Source: Ephemerocybe angulata
Lineage: Eukaryota; Basidiomycota; Agaricomycetes; Agaricales; Psathyrellaceae
Length of the DNA stretch: 64,000 bases
Assembly: GCA_013368325.1 (NCBI GenBank)
Contig: JAACJK010000057.1
Location: 1,702,592 to 1,766,591 of the forward strand
Direction of reading: 5' to 3'
Shown here: in pieces, positions 25,212-35,864 of the stretch
How the letters are laid out: every line of letters begins with the position of its first letter
How positions within the stretch are numbered: position 1 is the first letter of the stretch
Program-made: the position numbers and the translations under genes
The notes under the pieces: model-generated
The model's database searches: none
Seen by the model: the letters and a program-made list of their open reading frames with translations, nothing else
Told to the model about the DNA's origin: nothing

Positions 25212-27347
25212 TTACGATGTCGAGACATCGTCGATCCAGGTGTTATACCACCTTAACACCTTCGGGTGTGCCATTTTCAAGCTACATCGCGAGGTCTTGT
25301 CAATACGCACTAGAAGGGTTCACGGCACCAGTTTGCTTACCCTCCAAGGTCCGGTGGAAGATTTCGTATTTCAAGTCCCCTCGGCGTGGTGGCGCGGGAC
25401 AAGGCCACATACACTGACACAGCCGCGGGCTAACGTCAGTGTCTGCTATCGACGAGATCTAGCACACGAAGCTGATACCCACTTTGCCCATACTCGAAGA
25501 CTCTGGCCAGGTCCACTACCACACGAGGGAATGTCTGCCCCTGTGACTTATGGATTGATATTGCCCAGGCGAGGATGAGTGGGATCTGGAACCGAGAGGC
25601 TTGCATGGTGCCCTTCGAATCCGTGACAGCAAACCTCTGGGGTGGGCAAAGGAGGGTTTGGCCATCCGTGAACAGCACCAACGGCCACATTCCGTTGATG
25701 TCGAAGCGACGGTCGCTCAAGCCCAGCCTATGGTCAACTTGAGCAACGGAGTTGGGCTCTTTAGGATGGACTCCAACTATCGGTATGTTGCATCTAATCG
25801 CGTCATCTATCCTCAGGAACTCGACCACTCTTCCGATGTCACCATTGACATGCTCTCCCGGTATTGGGATATTCTAGGGGTTATCAATAGCCAGATCAGA
25901 GTCTATCAAGGTAAGATGGAAACTCACCTTCAGAAGCATCACCTGGGCACCGACCTAAACACCCGTCAGAAGGCTGGCGTCTGGATCGTACATTCAAAAG
26001 CAGAGCTCGCCTTCAGGTTTACGACTTCCAACGCGATTATTTGAGATGCCAATACCCCCCTGCAAGATCTACTTTCCCAATCTACAGATTTATACACGGT
26101 CTCCCTGCCTTGGATCTGATGAAGCCTAGTAAGATTGTAGCTCTCAACCTCGTCCCGCCGTGAGTACCTGTCTCACACGTTATTACAGCTTGCCATAGGG
26201 AGGAACCGAGCATACTAACAGCTGGGCGGGTTCAATACCATCCTCGTATTTGAGGGGCCGTTGCATAACACGCAGCATGGCGACATGTTCCGGCCTTATC
26301 TTCCCTACTCGGATCGCTGAGAGCAGGCGGATGAAGGCTGTCCGCGAGGAGTCAGAGGGGGTGTTTCCTTCGAATTGTTGGATCTGTACCCTGATTTTTT
26401 TGCCTGAAAATCCTCTCGAGGAAAATGGGTCCCGAGTCAAAGCAGTCCCCCCAAGACTTGGCTTCGAAGGCAAAGAGTGTACTCCCAGGTCTCGAGAAAT
26501 CAGGGACAGGTGGCAACTGGAAGAAGTCCCCAGTGACCACAAGCTTAGGACAGTACTCAGTCTCTGATAATGCTAAACGTAAGGAGGCCGCACACCTGGA
26601 TGCCCCCAAAGTGGTCGTCTGTCTCGCGAATGCGACGAGCGATGTATTCCTACATATACAGATCAGCGAAGGGCAGTTTAACGATTCGAAAGCTGCGGCC
26701 AGTACCAATTTATCGAACAGACAACCGTCAAGCATCGAAACTGTATGAGTCACTGTTAGCTACAGTATAATCCAACAAGCAAGAAATATCTGACCTTCAT
26801 CGATGATAAGGATTTTGACATCCAGCCATCGCTGCTTGGCTGCCTCTGAGCGCTCTACCCGACCGACGAGCGTGTCGATATCCTCTTTGCCGGTCCATAT
26901 GCCAGCCCAGGCGTGAATTGAGCGTCCTCCAACACCCCGAGAGAGGCTAACATTTCTAGCTGCTATACCTGTAGGAGCGGTAACTGCAATGTTCTTCGTC
27001 TTATATTTCTTTTTGGCCCACGAGATGATATGGCAAATGAGTGCCGATTTCCCGGTCCCTTCTCCGATATCAGCGAACGTCACCAAAGGACCGTCCTATA
27101 CAACCCTGAGCCTAAAAGAGATTTCTGACCTGCTGCACCACCGATGAAAACATTGAGGCCATTCTTCACCAGCCGCAGTATACTCCTCTGCTCTTGCGAA
27201 AGCTTCTCAACAGGAACTAAAGAGTCTCTCAGAGCTAAGTATACATTTGGAGTTGTTGAGTATGGAAGGAGTCTAAGCGGGTCAGCCAGCAGTTATTTAC
27301 TCACATGTACTGTAAGTGCTTTGACAGTTATGTGGACTCCCTGGCAT
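25212..27347 (-). CDS. PIF1-family DNA helicase, copy A
   Basis: 5'-3' DNA helicase of the PIF1/RRM3 superfamily (SF1B), predicted to act on replication or genome stability. The start at 27347 gives a 14-residue first exon (MPGSPHNCQSTYS...). An intron leads to PVEKLSQEQRSILRLVKNG and GGAAGTGKS (motif I, split by an intron in the Gly codon), APTGIAARN (Ia), HAWAGI, LIIDEVSMLDG (II), VTGDFFQLPPV (III), [30 protein letters not shown] (V) and VALSRATTPRGLEI (VI). The tail is short (HPKVLRWYNTWIDDVSTS). One intron, 25955-26010, uses a GC donor. Copy B, on the same strand downstream of it in window order, shares the intron positions, first-exon design and tail, so the two arose by tandem duplication. 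Synonymous sites differ widely while motifs are kept, which suggests an old duplication under selection. Confidence 0.85.
25955..26010 (-). other. GC-AG intron in PIF1 copy A
   Basis: Reading ...VVNLK | VGAQVMLLK in frame requires a donor gcgagc after AAG and an acceptor tttag. Copy B has gtgcgt at the matching donor. Either a true GC-AG intron or a decayed donor. Confidence 0.6.
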
Positions 27348-28033
27348 CTGGTGGCACGATTAACCGTTCTCACAATGGCGATTGGCTTCGATATGCAAAC
27401 TTTTGCCGGGTCTGAGTTGATTAAGTGTGAGTGGGATCAGTTGAGCTATAGCGATGCGAATAATATCAGTCGCGGTGGGGTCAGAATGGAAGCCACACAC
27501 CGCTGAATCGCAGTTACAGTCCTCTGTCACACGTCACAATCTCTACCCTAGCAATGCTCTATCGATCTCCAAATGTACATGATTCCCTCCAACTTACCAG
27601 GCAACACTCATCTTCTGGCATTTGCATGATTGTACCCGCCATGGCCAACGGGGTTCAGCGGATAGTCCGCGGGTGACGTGTAAGCGCCCGGGTTTGCGGT
27701 TTGCACCGGCCGGCGCTAATCGATTATCGGCCGGGTGCATCAGTTCGCATTGTACAACATCAGAGAGCAAAAGATGGACACATATTCACCAGCAGACTAG
27801 TCTCACTGAACGAAGCTTGTCTTTTATTTTGTTCCTCTGTCATACAAAACTTACTCGAGTGTCTGTGAGGTAAAGCGCCCAGGTGGGCACCCATTTACTT
27901 CCTGAAGAATAGTGATCGCCAATGTAGAAAAGTGTTGGGTAGATTCAGAAGGGCGCAAAGGGAGGGATTGAAACCCTCAGCAAACTCCCTGCTCCCGCCG
28001 CAAGGGAGCGTACCCACTCCGCACACTCACATA
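27348..28033. other. Intergenic between PIF1 copies A and B, with an imperfect palindrome
   Basis: Upstream region of copy A and 3' region of copy B. At 27702-27739 a GC-rich imperfect palindrome (TGCACCGGCC...GGCCGGGTGCA) could fold as a hairpin. I examined 27940-28030 for a tRNA and found no acceptable fold. Confidence 0.4.
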
Positions 28034-30324
28034 TCAGCACCACGACGATTTCAAACGCTTACTCGGGGATTCCATGTTCACGAGAACAGGCGATGTGGAG
28101 GAGCTGCACTTGCGCTTTGCAGGGCTTGAGGCTTTGGGTCGACGGGTGGGCCCAGTATTCTTCCAATTCTCATACCAGCTCAGAACTTTCGGGTGTGCCA
28201 TGGGCATACTGAGAACGCTCCCCTCGGTTAGGATGAAGAAAGGAGAATGACGAGCCTCATGTACGTACTTGCGTGGGTTATCGCGAAGGTTTCTGATCTC
28301 GAGGCCCTCCATTGTTGTTGCCCGAGATAAGGCGACATACACTGGTAGTTCGATCAGTAACACACCAGAGTCAATCAACTGAGTACGAACTTTGTCCGTA
28401 TTCAAAAATGCGCGATAGATCGACGACGACACGAGAAAAGGTTTGTCCTTGCGACTTGTGTATAGAGATGGCCCATGCAAGAATGAGAGGTAGTTGAAAC
28501 CGACAGCCCACCATTTTACCGTCCGGACCGGTGACGTAGAACCGCTGAGGGGGGCAAAGGAGTGTCTTCTTGTCTGTGAAGAGAACGGCAGGCCATACCT
28601 GCTCAAGGTCGAAACTGCCCTCATGCAATCGTAATTTCTCTTGCACACGAGCAAGCGCGAATTCTACATCTCCTCCGGGGTTCGAATCATCGGGGGCGAT
28701 GCCGACAATTGGGATCTGCCGTTCAATGGCCTCTCTAAGAGTAAAGAAATCAACAACTATTCCAATGTCGCCATTGACGTGCTCCCCGGGAACTGGTATG
28801 TTCTGCAAAAAATAGATGAGATGCACGGAAGGGATACTCGTCGTTACCACCAGTGCCAACCTTAATTAACATGACTTGAGATTCGAGCTGAAGCAGTGTT
28901 AGGCCCCCTACAAGTTGTTTCAGGATGAAGGATTGGAACGCACCTTCAGCTTGAGGAGATCCACAGCGATCATACTCGACGCGAAAGCGCCATGGTATTT
29001 TTCCCAGTCAGCAGAGGTGTATGCTATTTCATCTTGATCAATTTGATCGAGCCTATCGTTATTGTAGTTCTCAACATCTTCACGGTTGGAGAATCTGAAG
29101 GCAGAGATGAATTAGTTCCACATAGAAACTGAGAGAGGCAGACCAAGTCTCACAACTGGGCTGCCTCGACCCGATCAGGGTATTGTATCCGCCTCTCGAG
29201 CTTTCGCAGTAGAGCAATATGCTGGTCACCTAGCCTCCCCACTCGAATTGCGCCGAGTAAATCAAGGAAGTCTTAAGAACACATGTACGGTCAAAAATGA
29301 ATGTTTATTTCAATAAGAATCTCTAAACACATACCTCTATCGTTCTGTCGAAAGATCTTTTCGAGGAAGATGGGCTGCGAATCGATCACCTTATTCCAGG
29401 TGTTTGCCTCGAAAGCAAAGAACACAGACGTTCGAGAAGGGGCAACAGGAGGTAGTTGAAAGAAGTCCCCAGTTATCACGAGCTGGGTAGGTACTGTCAA
29501 TAGACACGAACAGGATCACCAAAGTAACAGAGAGGACACCCCTACCTGGATTCCTCCAAAAATGTCTTCTGTATGGCGTAGGCGACGCGCGATGCTCTCC
29601 TATTAACATATGCACGAGCAAGTAGCGTTTAGAGCCAAGGAGGAAAGTGAAGCGCACCAGCTTGTCAAAGAGGGATTTGTCAAGCATTGAAACTGTCTGA
29701 GCTTGAGTGGTGAACCCTACAGAAGTGCAGGGTGGTCTACTTACCTACGTCGATAATGAGCATTTTGACATTGAGCCAGCGTTCCGTAGCAGAAGGAGAC
29801 TTTTGAACACGTTCGACAAGCGTGTTAAGATCTTCTTTTCCTGTCCATATTCCAGCCCAGGAGTGTATAGACCGACCGCTAATGCCGTCAATAAGGCTGA
29901 TGTTCCTAGCTGCAATCCCTGTTGGAGCGGTGACTGCAACATTCTTCGATCTGTACTGTTTCTTGGCCCACGCAATGATACGACACAGGAGAGCGGACTT
30001 TCCTGTGCCTTGGAATGGAGTCAATAGGAGCACTATGGCATTAACGGCCGTGGGTGAGAGAAAAGCTGACCTGCTGCACCTCCAATAAAGACATTCTCCC
30101 CCTCCTTGACTCGCTGCATCACCCACTTTTGCTGGTTTGTCAGCAGGCTGATAGGTACTAATGATTTGCTTAGAGCTGCATGCCCACTGTTCAACGGCCC
30201 ATTGCGTTTGAGCGCAGACGGTGGGCTCACCGGTATTGTAAAGACTGCTTTGGTAACTTCCAGATTGGCTCGGCGTTGATCCAACCGGCGCGATGGCGGA
30301 GCTCAAAGATTCTCCTTGGTTCAT
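28034..30324 (-). CDS. PIF1-family DNA helicase, copy B
   Basis: Paralogue of copy A on the same strand. The start at 30324 gives MNQGESLSSAIAPVGS... in a first exon. An intron leads to VPISLLTNQQKWVMQRVKEG and GGAAGTGKS (motif I, same intron in the Gly codon), [88 protein letters not shown] and [18 protein letters not shown]. The C-terminus is longer than in copy A: after HPKVLSWYENWKN comes a basic Ser/Pro/Lys-rich tail (PAKRKCSSSTS, SPSKRLKSSWC) that reads like a nuclear localisation signal. The intron-exon pattern matches copies A and C. Divergent from copy C with 709 bp between starts. Confidence 0.87.
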
Positions 30325-31033
30325 GGCTGATAATTCGTTTCCGCGTTGAGAAGAGTCGAAAGGACTTGAGGTGCGTAGTAGTGCGTAGTGTCGGCTACGG
30401 CTGATGATGGAGGTTGACGCTAAGCGCTGGATCTTGGAAGGGTCACAAATTCAGCGTGACACCTCGTAATTGTTTCCCGCTGTCACGCTGTCACGCTGGC
30501 GGCCCCGAGCTGGATGAGCGCTAATAGTAATAACGTCCGTCGCATGGACACACGCTCGGGGCTTGAAGATTGCCAGTACATGCACTGCGACGGAGCTGAA
30601 ATTGATTCAATGCTGAGAGCCTGAGAGCCTGAAGCACGTTTCCCTTCGTACCCTTCCGAAAGTTGCTTTGAGGACGCGAAGAAGAAGAAGAATCGATTGG
30701 CTAGCTACATTACATAAGTAACTCAGGCAAAAGCCCCGCTAGCTCATTATAGACAAAGAAAAAGGACCAAACAATAATCTGAAGTAGAAACGATCTACAT
30801 AAGATGAAGGTGAAGCAGAGGAGGTGATGCGCAAGAAAGGGGAAGAAGATGGTAGGTACGACAAGAAATACGGCAATGATAACTCACGCTAATTAGGTCC
30901 ACTTCACGTGCCTGTGACGATGGGCGTTTCACTTTGGCGGCGTCACGCCTCGGATCCGGACAAGTTCAGGTTGGACTGTCACGGAGCACTCGGACGCATA
31001 TACCCCTCAAACCACCAGAAACTGTGTGGACAT
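30325..31033. promoter_or_regulatory. Divergent promoter region between PIF1 copies B and C
   Basis: Contains an inverted repeat: CAGCGTGACA at 30452-30461 faces two overlapping copies of its complement, TGTCACGCTG, at 30481-30490 and 30489-30498. Plausible binding sites for a shared regulator; inferred from symmetry and location only. In-frame upstream ATG of copy C at 30920. Confidence 0.35.
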
Positions 31034-33488
31034 ATGCCTAAGTCTAAAGGGCCTAAGTTCTACGCCGTTCTGATTGGTCGAGGTGGGCCTCAGGTATATA
31101 CCAGTTGGGACGAGGTCAGTCGACGTGGAAATACCTTTTGCCATGCCACCAAGACTAATCATCCTCAAAACAGTGCAACCGCAAGGCGAGGAGACAAAAA
31201 CACGACGTGACTGAAAAAAACTTAATGTATATTCTAGGTTTCTCGCTACCAAGGTGCCGTCCACAAGAGCTTCCCGACAAGAAAGGGCGCAGAGGAGTGG
31301 CTTGGTCGTAAGTGACGAAGCAGACTGCTTCTTCCCTGAGGATCATGCTGACCCCGAACAGGACACCCACAGTCCAAAACCCGCCAAACAATATCTATAC
31401 CCCGCGAGATAATTGTCGTATCGGACTCGGACGACGATGAACCTCCGAAGCAGAAGAAGAAGAAGCCCGAAGTCATCGTCATAGACTCGGATTCTGAGGA
31501 TGAACCAATGCCGCTAGTTCAGCCATCACCTATGAATCCAGTACCACCAGGGAAAATATCGACTGCACTCGCGATGTCATCTATGCCTCCTGCCACTGCC
31601 CCACCACCTGTTAGACCTGTGCTCTCCCCAGAGCAACAAGCTGTTCTTGACAAAGTTATAAAGGGACAGAGCGTTTTCTTCACAGGCTCAGCCGGTGAGT
31701 AGCATTTAACGCAGAGGTCCACTAATGCGTTCTAACACACTCTCCATCCTCAGGGACCGGAAAGTCGGTGCTTCTAAGAGAGATCATTGAACAGTGTGGA
31801 GGACGTGATTCCTCCATTGTGGCCATCACTGCGACGACGGGGATTGCCTCGGTAAATATTGGAGGATGTACCATTCACTCCTGGGCAGGGGTGGGCCTTG
31901 GAGCAGATAAAGTCAGTTCCTACACAGGAAAATGGCTCAGAAACGAACAGTTTTTACCCATTGTTCGACGGTGGCGGGAAGTCAAAACTCTGATTATTGA
32001 CGAGAGTCAGTGGCAATACATTGAGTATTCTCTTCATCGCTGATCGCAATATCTATTTAGTTTCAATGCTCGACGGTGTGCTCTTTGATAAGCTGGTGAG
32101 TCTGTCCTTGCTCCTGGACTGGCGCATTGCTTAACACCGAACCGCCTCCTCAGGAAGCAATCGCTCGTATCATGCGACGCAGCGAACTGCCATTTGGTGG
32201 TATTCAGGTGAGATCAACGTGTCTTGGAATGTGAATGTATTGCTAAGCTGGGCCGCCTCACAGCTTGTAATTTGTGGGGACTTCTGCCAGCTACCTCCCA
32301 TCAGTAATAAAGTCAATGGGATCGAGATTCCGGCTATATTTGCATTCGAAGCCTCCAGTTGGCGCCAATGTGTGGGTCATCCCACTACACTCACTAAGGT
32401 TTTCCGGCAGAAGGACCAAGGTAGGCGATACCTCTTCCTGTCAGGCAGCACGTATCTAATGCCGCTTGACTTAGCCTTCGTTCAGATACTCGACGAAATG
32501 CGTTTCGGAACTTTAAGCCCTAGCACCATTGCGACCTTTAAAGGCTTGTCGAGAACGGTCGAGTACACCGACGGGATAGAACCCTCTGAACTGTGTGTAT
32601 TTTTACAGTCTCAAGTGTTGATTCATTCGTCACACTGGCCTTTCAGGTACTCAACAAGATATGAAGTTCTAAACGCGAATCAAGCTCGATTGAATATGCT
32701 TCCAGGAGACTCAATGAAATATTTTTCGGACGATCGCGCGGGTTTTAATAGCGAGGGAAAACCTATCAGAGCAGATAGAATGAAGCAACTACTCGATAAG
32801 CTCGTTTGTCAGCATTATTTGGAATTGAAGGTTGGGGCGCAGGTTATGCTGCTGAAGGTAACGACACGTGTACGATCACAGTGTCAGTCAGTCGCTGACG
32901 GTTTCTCTAGAATCTTGTCCAGGGTAAACTTGTCAACGGATCCATCGGAAAGGTAGTCAGGTTTGCGACGCTACAAGAAATGAACCAGGAAGCCAAGGAG
33001 GCGGAGAAAGACAAGAAGAAACTCCCATTCCAAGTGGACAACAATAGACTTTATCCCCTCGTTCGGTTCATGAATGGGATAGAAAGGTTAATCACTCCCG
33101 CCGACTTCGAAATAACCAATGCAGAAGATAAGATGGAAGCCCGGAGGATTCAAGTTCCGTTGATTCTGGCTTGGGCGCTTAGCATACACAAATCGCAAGG
33201 GCAAACCCTAGAGCGCGTAAGGGTCAATTTGAAACGCGTATTTGAATGCGGCCAAGGTGCGTGCTTGTACCTATCCTTCTTTTGACATACCTTCTGAAAA
33301 CAATCCCATTAGCCTATGTCGCTCTATCGCGCGCGACATCTTTGGAACACCTTCAGATTCTCGAGTTCGACCCCGGAAAAGTAAGGGTCAACCAACGAGT
33401 TCTCGACTGGTACAAAGGCCAAGAGGATGATTGCAGCTTCGATGACGATGAACTAGACGCGATCATGGCGTCGTATTCTGACTATTAG
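31034..33488 (+). CDS. PIF1 helicase with RNase H1-type hybrid-binding domain and SUMO-interaction motifs, copy C
   Basis: Three-part protein. First, an RNase H1 N-terminal/caulimovirus-VI type domain: [20 protein letters not shown] and [20 protein letters not shown] then [10 protein letters not shown]. In RNase H1 this module binds RNA/DNA hybrids; the RNase H catalytic domain itself is absent. Second, a disordered acidic linker with two SUMO-interaction motifs, [11 protein letters not shown] and [11 protein letters not shown], flanking KQKKKK. Third, a PIF1 core: [118 protein letters not shown]. Ends in an acidic tail. The first exon is 31034-31114; the second is a 12-nt microexon (31174-31185) followed by a GC-AG intron. 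An in-frame ATG at 30920 would add 38 residues. I infer action at R-loops in SUMO-rich nuclear sites. Confidence 0.88.
31186..31237 (+). other. GC-AG intron after the microexon of PIF1 copy C
   Basis: The reading WDE|CNRK|VSRYQG keeps the hybrid-binding-domain consensus and needs donor gcgagg at 31186 and acceptor ctag ending 31237. The only GT alternative leaves a 31-nt intron and inserts residues into a conserved strand. Confidence 0.6.
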
Positions 33489-33611
33489 GATGGATTCTAC
33501 GGATTCTAGGATCACTATCGTAGTGTACAATATAATGTGTATGATACATGTGCGTGCATATGTTTCCGAAGAAGGAAAAGAGGAAAGCATAGTTCGGGTC
33601 GCAATGGAGCG

Positions 33612-35379
33612 TTATGCGAGCTCAACAAAGTTTGCTGGGAAGATGCCTTCGCGGCCATTGAGCTTTCCTGTCCACCAATCATCTGTACTGTTGCTCTTCT
33701 TAGTAATCGTGATCACGTCGCCCTTGCTGAATGAAAGATCTCCAGACTGGAGAGGATTAGCAGGACAATGAGACAGTGTAAACGAGTAAGACAAACCTCT
33801 GCAGCTTGGAAGTTGTACAGTGCGATAGCACGGGCAATTCCATCGGATAATGGTCTTGTCAATTCTGGTTTAGGTTGGATCATCGTTGTGTGGCGACGTG
33901 TGTGGAGGGACTTGGAGTTTGAAGAGCTTGGATTGAAAGGATCATCGTAGTCCTCTATGACTCCATTGAGTTCGGTGTTTGCTGTTGGTGCGCTGGTGTA
34001 CGCCCTCGAGCTAGGGTTGAACAACGACGTCGACCGCGTGTGCTTGTTTCGATTTAAAGTTGATATAACCATAGGGTCTTCCTGGTATGGTGGAATCGAG
34101 TCGTCGTGGGCACGCGCCTTTGAAGCAAAAGCAGGGACTGCGTCGTAGTTGGAGTCAAATTGTGTCCTAAAGTTCGATCGTGATGCACTGTTCGTGCCAA
34201 AGTCGGACGCCTGTGAGGGTTCCCGAGTCGGGGGGTTGCTGAAGTACGATCCGCTTTCTGACGGGGCTCCCCAGGAAGCAGGAGGGAATTGTTCGGGCTT
34301 CTTCTTCTTCTTCAAAAAGGAGGGTGTAGAGGACAGGGAGCCAGTAGGCTGAGGAGTGCTTCCCGCAGACCCAACTCCCTCGCCGAAGGAGTACTGCCGA
34401 TTGTATAAATCGCGGGGGCTGTCATTGATCCAGGTTCTGCCATTCGGTAGCCCAGTACATGCTTCGATTGTCTTGATGAGAGGGATGGCCCACTCTGGCT
34501 GGTCAACCATGCCCCCCAGGAGCATTCTAGCAGTCACTGGAGAGTTGTACGCCAGAGCGTTGGCGTCCTGTCTCTCCACGATCACGGAGCCTTCTAGGGA
34601 CACTCCTCCAAACAGGCCTCGGGTCTTGGAATAGCTGTACCTAAAAGTCGAATTGGCTTTAGCATCAGACAGGGGTACGACAGGTGGATGGAATACGGAC
34701 ATGGCCGCTACTTTGCCGTTCGTGTTAAGTGCCCCAGACGCTTCTCCGTTCCTTCCCAGTGGACCGAGTGCGACGCTCATGTTGCCACCCAATGTTAATG
34801 ACCCGGCTGCCATAAACGAGCGCTTAGAGGGATGAGCTGCTTGACTATCTCAGGTGTTGATAATTTGTAACTTACGACTGCCTGTTAATTCCTAGTTCAG
34901 CGGCTAGAACCGTCGTACCACTCTCAGTTATCTGTGCGTACCGATCGTGAATTCAAAACAACCAAGAAATCTGTAACCTCAGCACCAGCCTGCCCACCAA
35001 AGCCCACTCCAGCCGTTCCGATAGCGCTTGGGGGAGACCATGCTGCGTGGAGGAACCCATGATTAGAATGCCAGACTGTCTCTGCAAGCGATTGACTCAC
35101 TTCCATCGTCGAGTCGCGCAATGACAATTCCACTCCCTGCCCTAGCAGAGAAGATGAAGCCGGCCTTTACAATTGTGAAGATAGCGAAACCCTTTGCTTG
35201 CTCGAGGATGCTGCGGGGAATGACACCATCGAGTCCGTTGTTTCCTGAATCAATGAAAGACTTGACTGCAAGCTCAGTTAGATAGCGTAAGAGCTGCTGG
35301 CTGGAAACCACATACAGATCTTCGCAGCCTTTGCGCACTCCTTTGAAAGGGGTTGGGGAAGAGGACTGTTCAGCTTCAT
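33612..35379 (-). CDS. SYLF and SH3 domain actin-patch protein (Ysc84/Lsb3-like)
   Basis: Lipid- and actin-binding endocytic protein. The start at 35379 gives MKLNSPLPQPLSKECAKAAK, the usual Ysc84/Lsb3 N-terminus. The SYLF domain continues with SFIDSGNNGLDGVIPRSILE, AKGFAIFTIVKAGFIFSARA, GSGIVIARL, SAIGTAGVGFGGQAGAEVTD, SLTLGGNMSVALGPLGRN and YSKTRGLFGGVSLEGSV. A long Pro/Ser/Asn-rich linker with FLKKKKKPEQFP and DDPFNPSSS follows. The SH3 domain at the end reads RAIALYNFQAAESGDLSFSK, GDVITI, DDWWTGKLNGREGIFPANFV, with the ALYNF, WW and PANFV binding-surface residues intact. In yeast such proteins act with the Las17/WASP machinery at cortical patches. About seven short introns. It is head-to-head with a membrane-protein gene. 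Confidence 0.93.
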
Positions 35380-35864
35380 AACGGGTATGTGTGTAGAAAC
35401 GTAGTGAAGCGCAGCGACCGTATTGACTTGACGTAACTCCGGCCCGATCCACTTTGGGCTTGCACGTGCCGTCATCCCCAGGAACGAACGGGGGCCGCCT
35501 CTTTCGGGAAGAGGCCACCACCCGACGCGCCCAGCAGTTGCATCCGTCTCGGGGTGGTTGAAGGCGCGTCCCTGGGGTTCTCGGATGTCCGAGCTGGGCG
35601 CTCGTTGCGAAATTTTATCGCTGAACATGGTCTGTTCCATCGCCGTAACCTGATCCAATTATTCCTGCGCCCTCAAAGTACAGGGAAGCAGTATGCTCTA
35701 AATAGCGCCCACAGCCTGTACACTGCCACCGCAACACACCGTAACCGTCAAACATCTGGCAGACACCCACGGGCCCTACAAGTCACCGAATATATCGTTC
35801 CGCACTTCTTCCTTTCTCCTTACCTCCACTATCACCCCCTCGCAGGCTCGCGATATCTGTCGCG
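35380..35864. other. Divergent promoter region YSC84-like/membrane protein
   Basis: No gene supported. An open frame continues upstream of the YSC84-like start to 35658 but shows no family signal and lies before the conserved N-terminus. Confidence 0.45.

Noticed and set aside
27940..28030. Possible tRNA (T-arm-like GAGGG...CCCTC on the minus strand)
   Set aside because: The loop does not match TTCRANY and no acceptor or anticodon arms could be built.
25212..33488. PIF1 helicases as Helitron transposons
   Set aside because: No Rep/HUH domain, no CTRR hairpin ends seen, and all three have conserved introns, so they look like host genes.
35063..35658. N-terminal extension of the SYLF/SH3 protein upstream of 35379
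   Set aside because: Family N-terminus (MKLNSPLPQPLSKECAK) starts at 35379; the upstream frame looks like promoter sequence.
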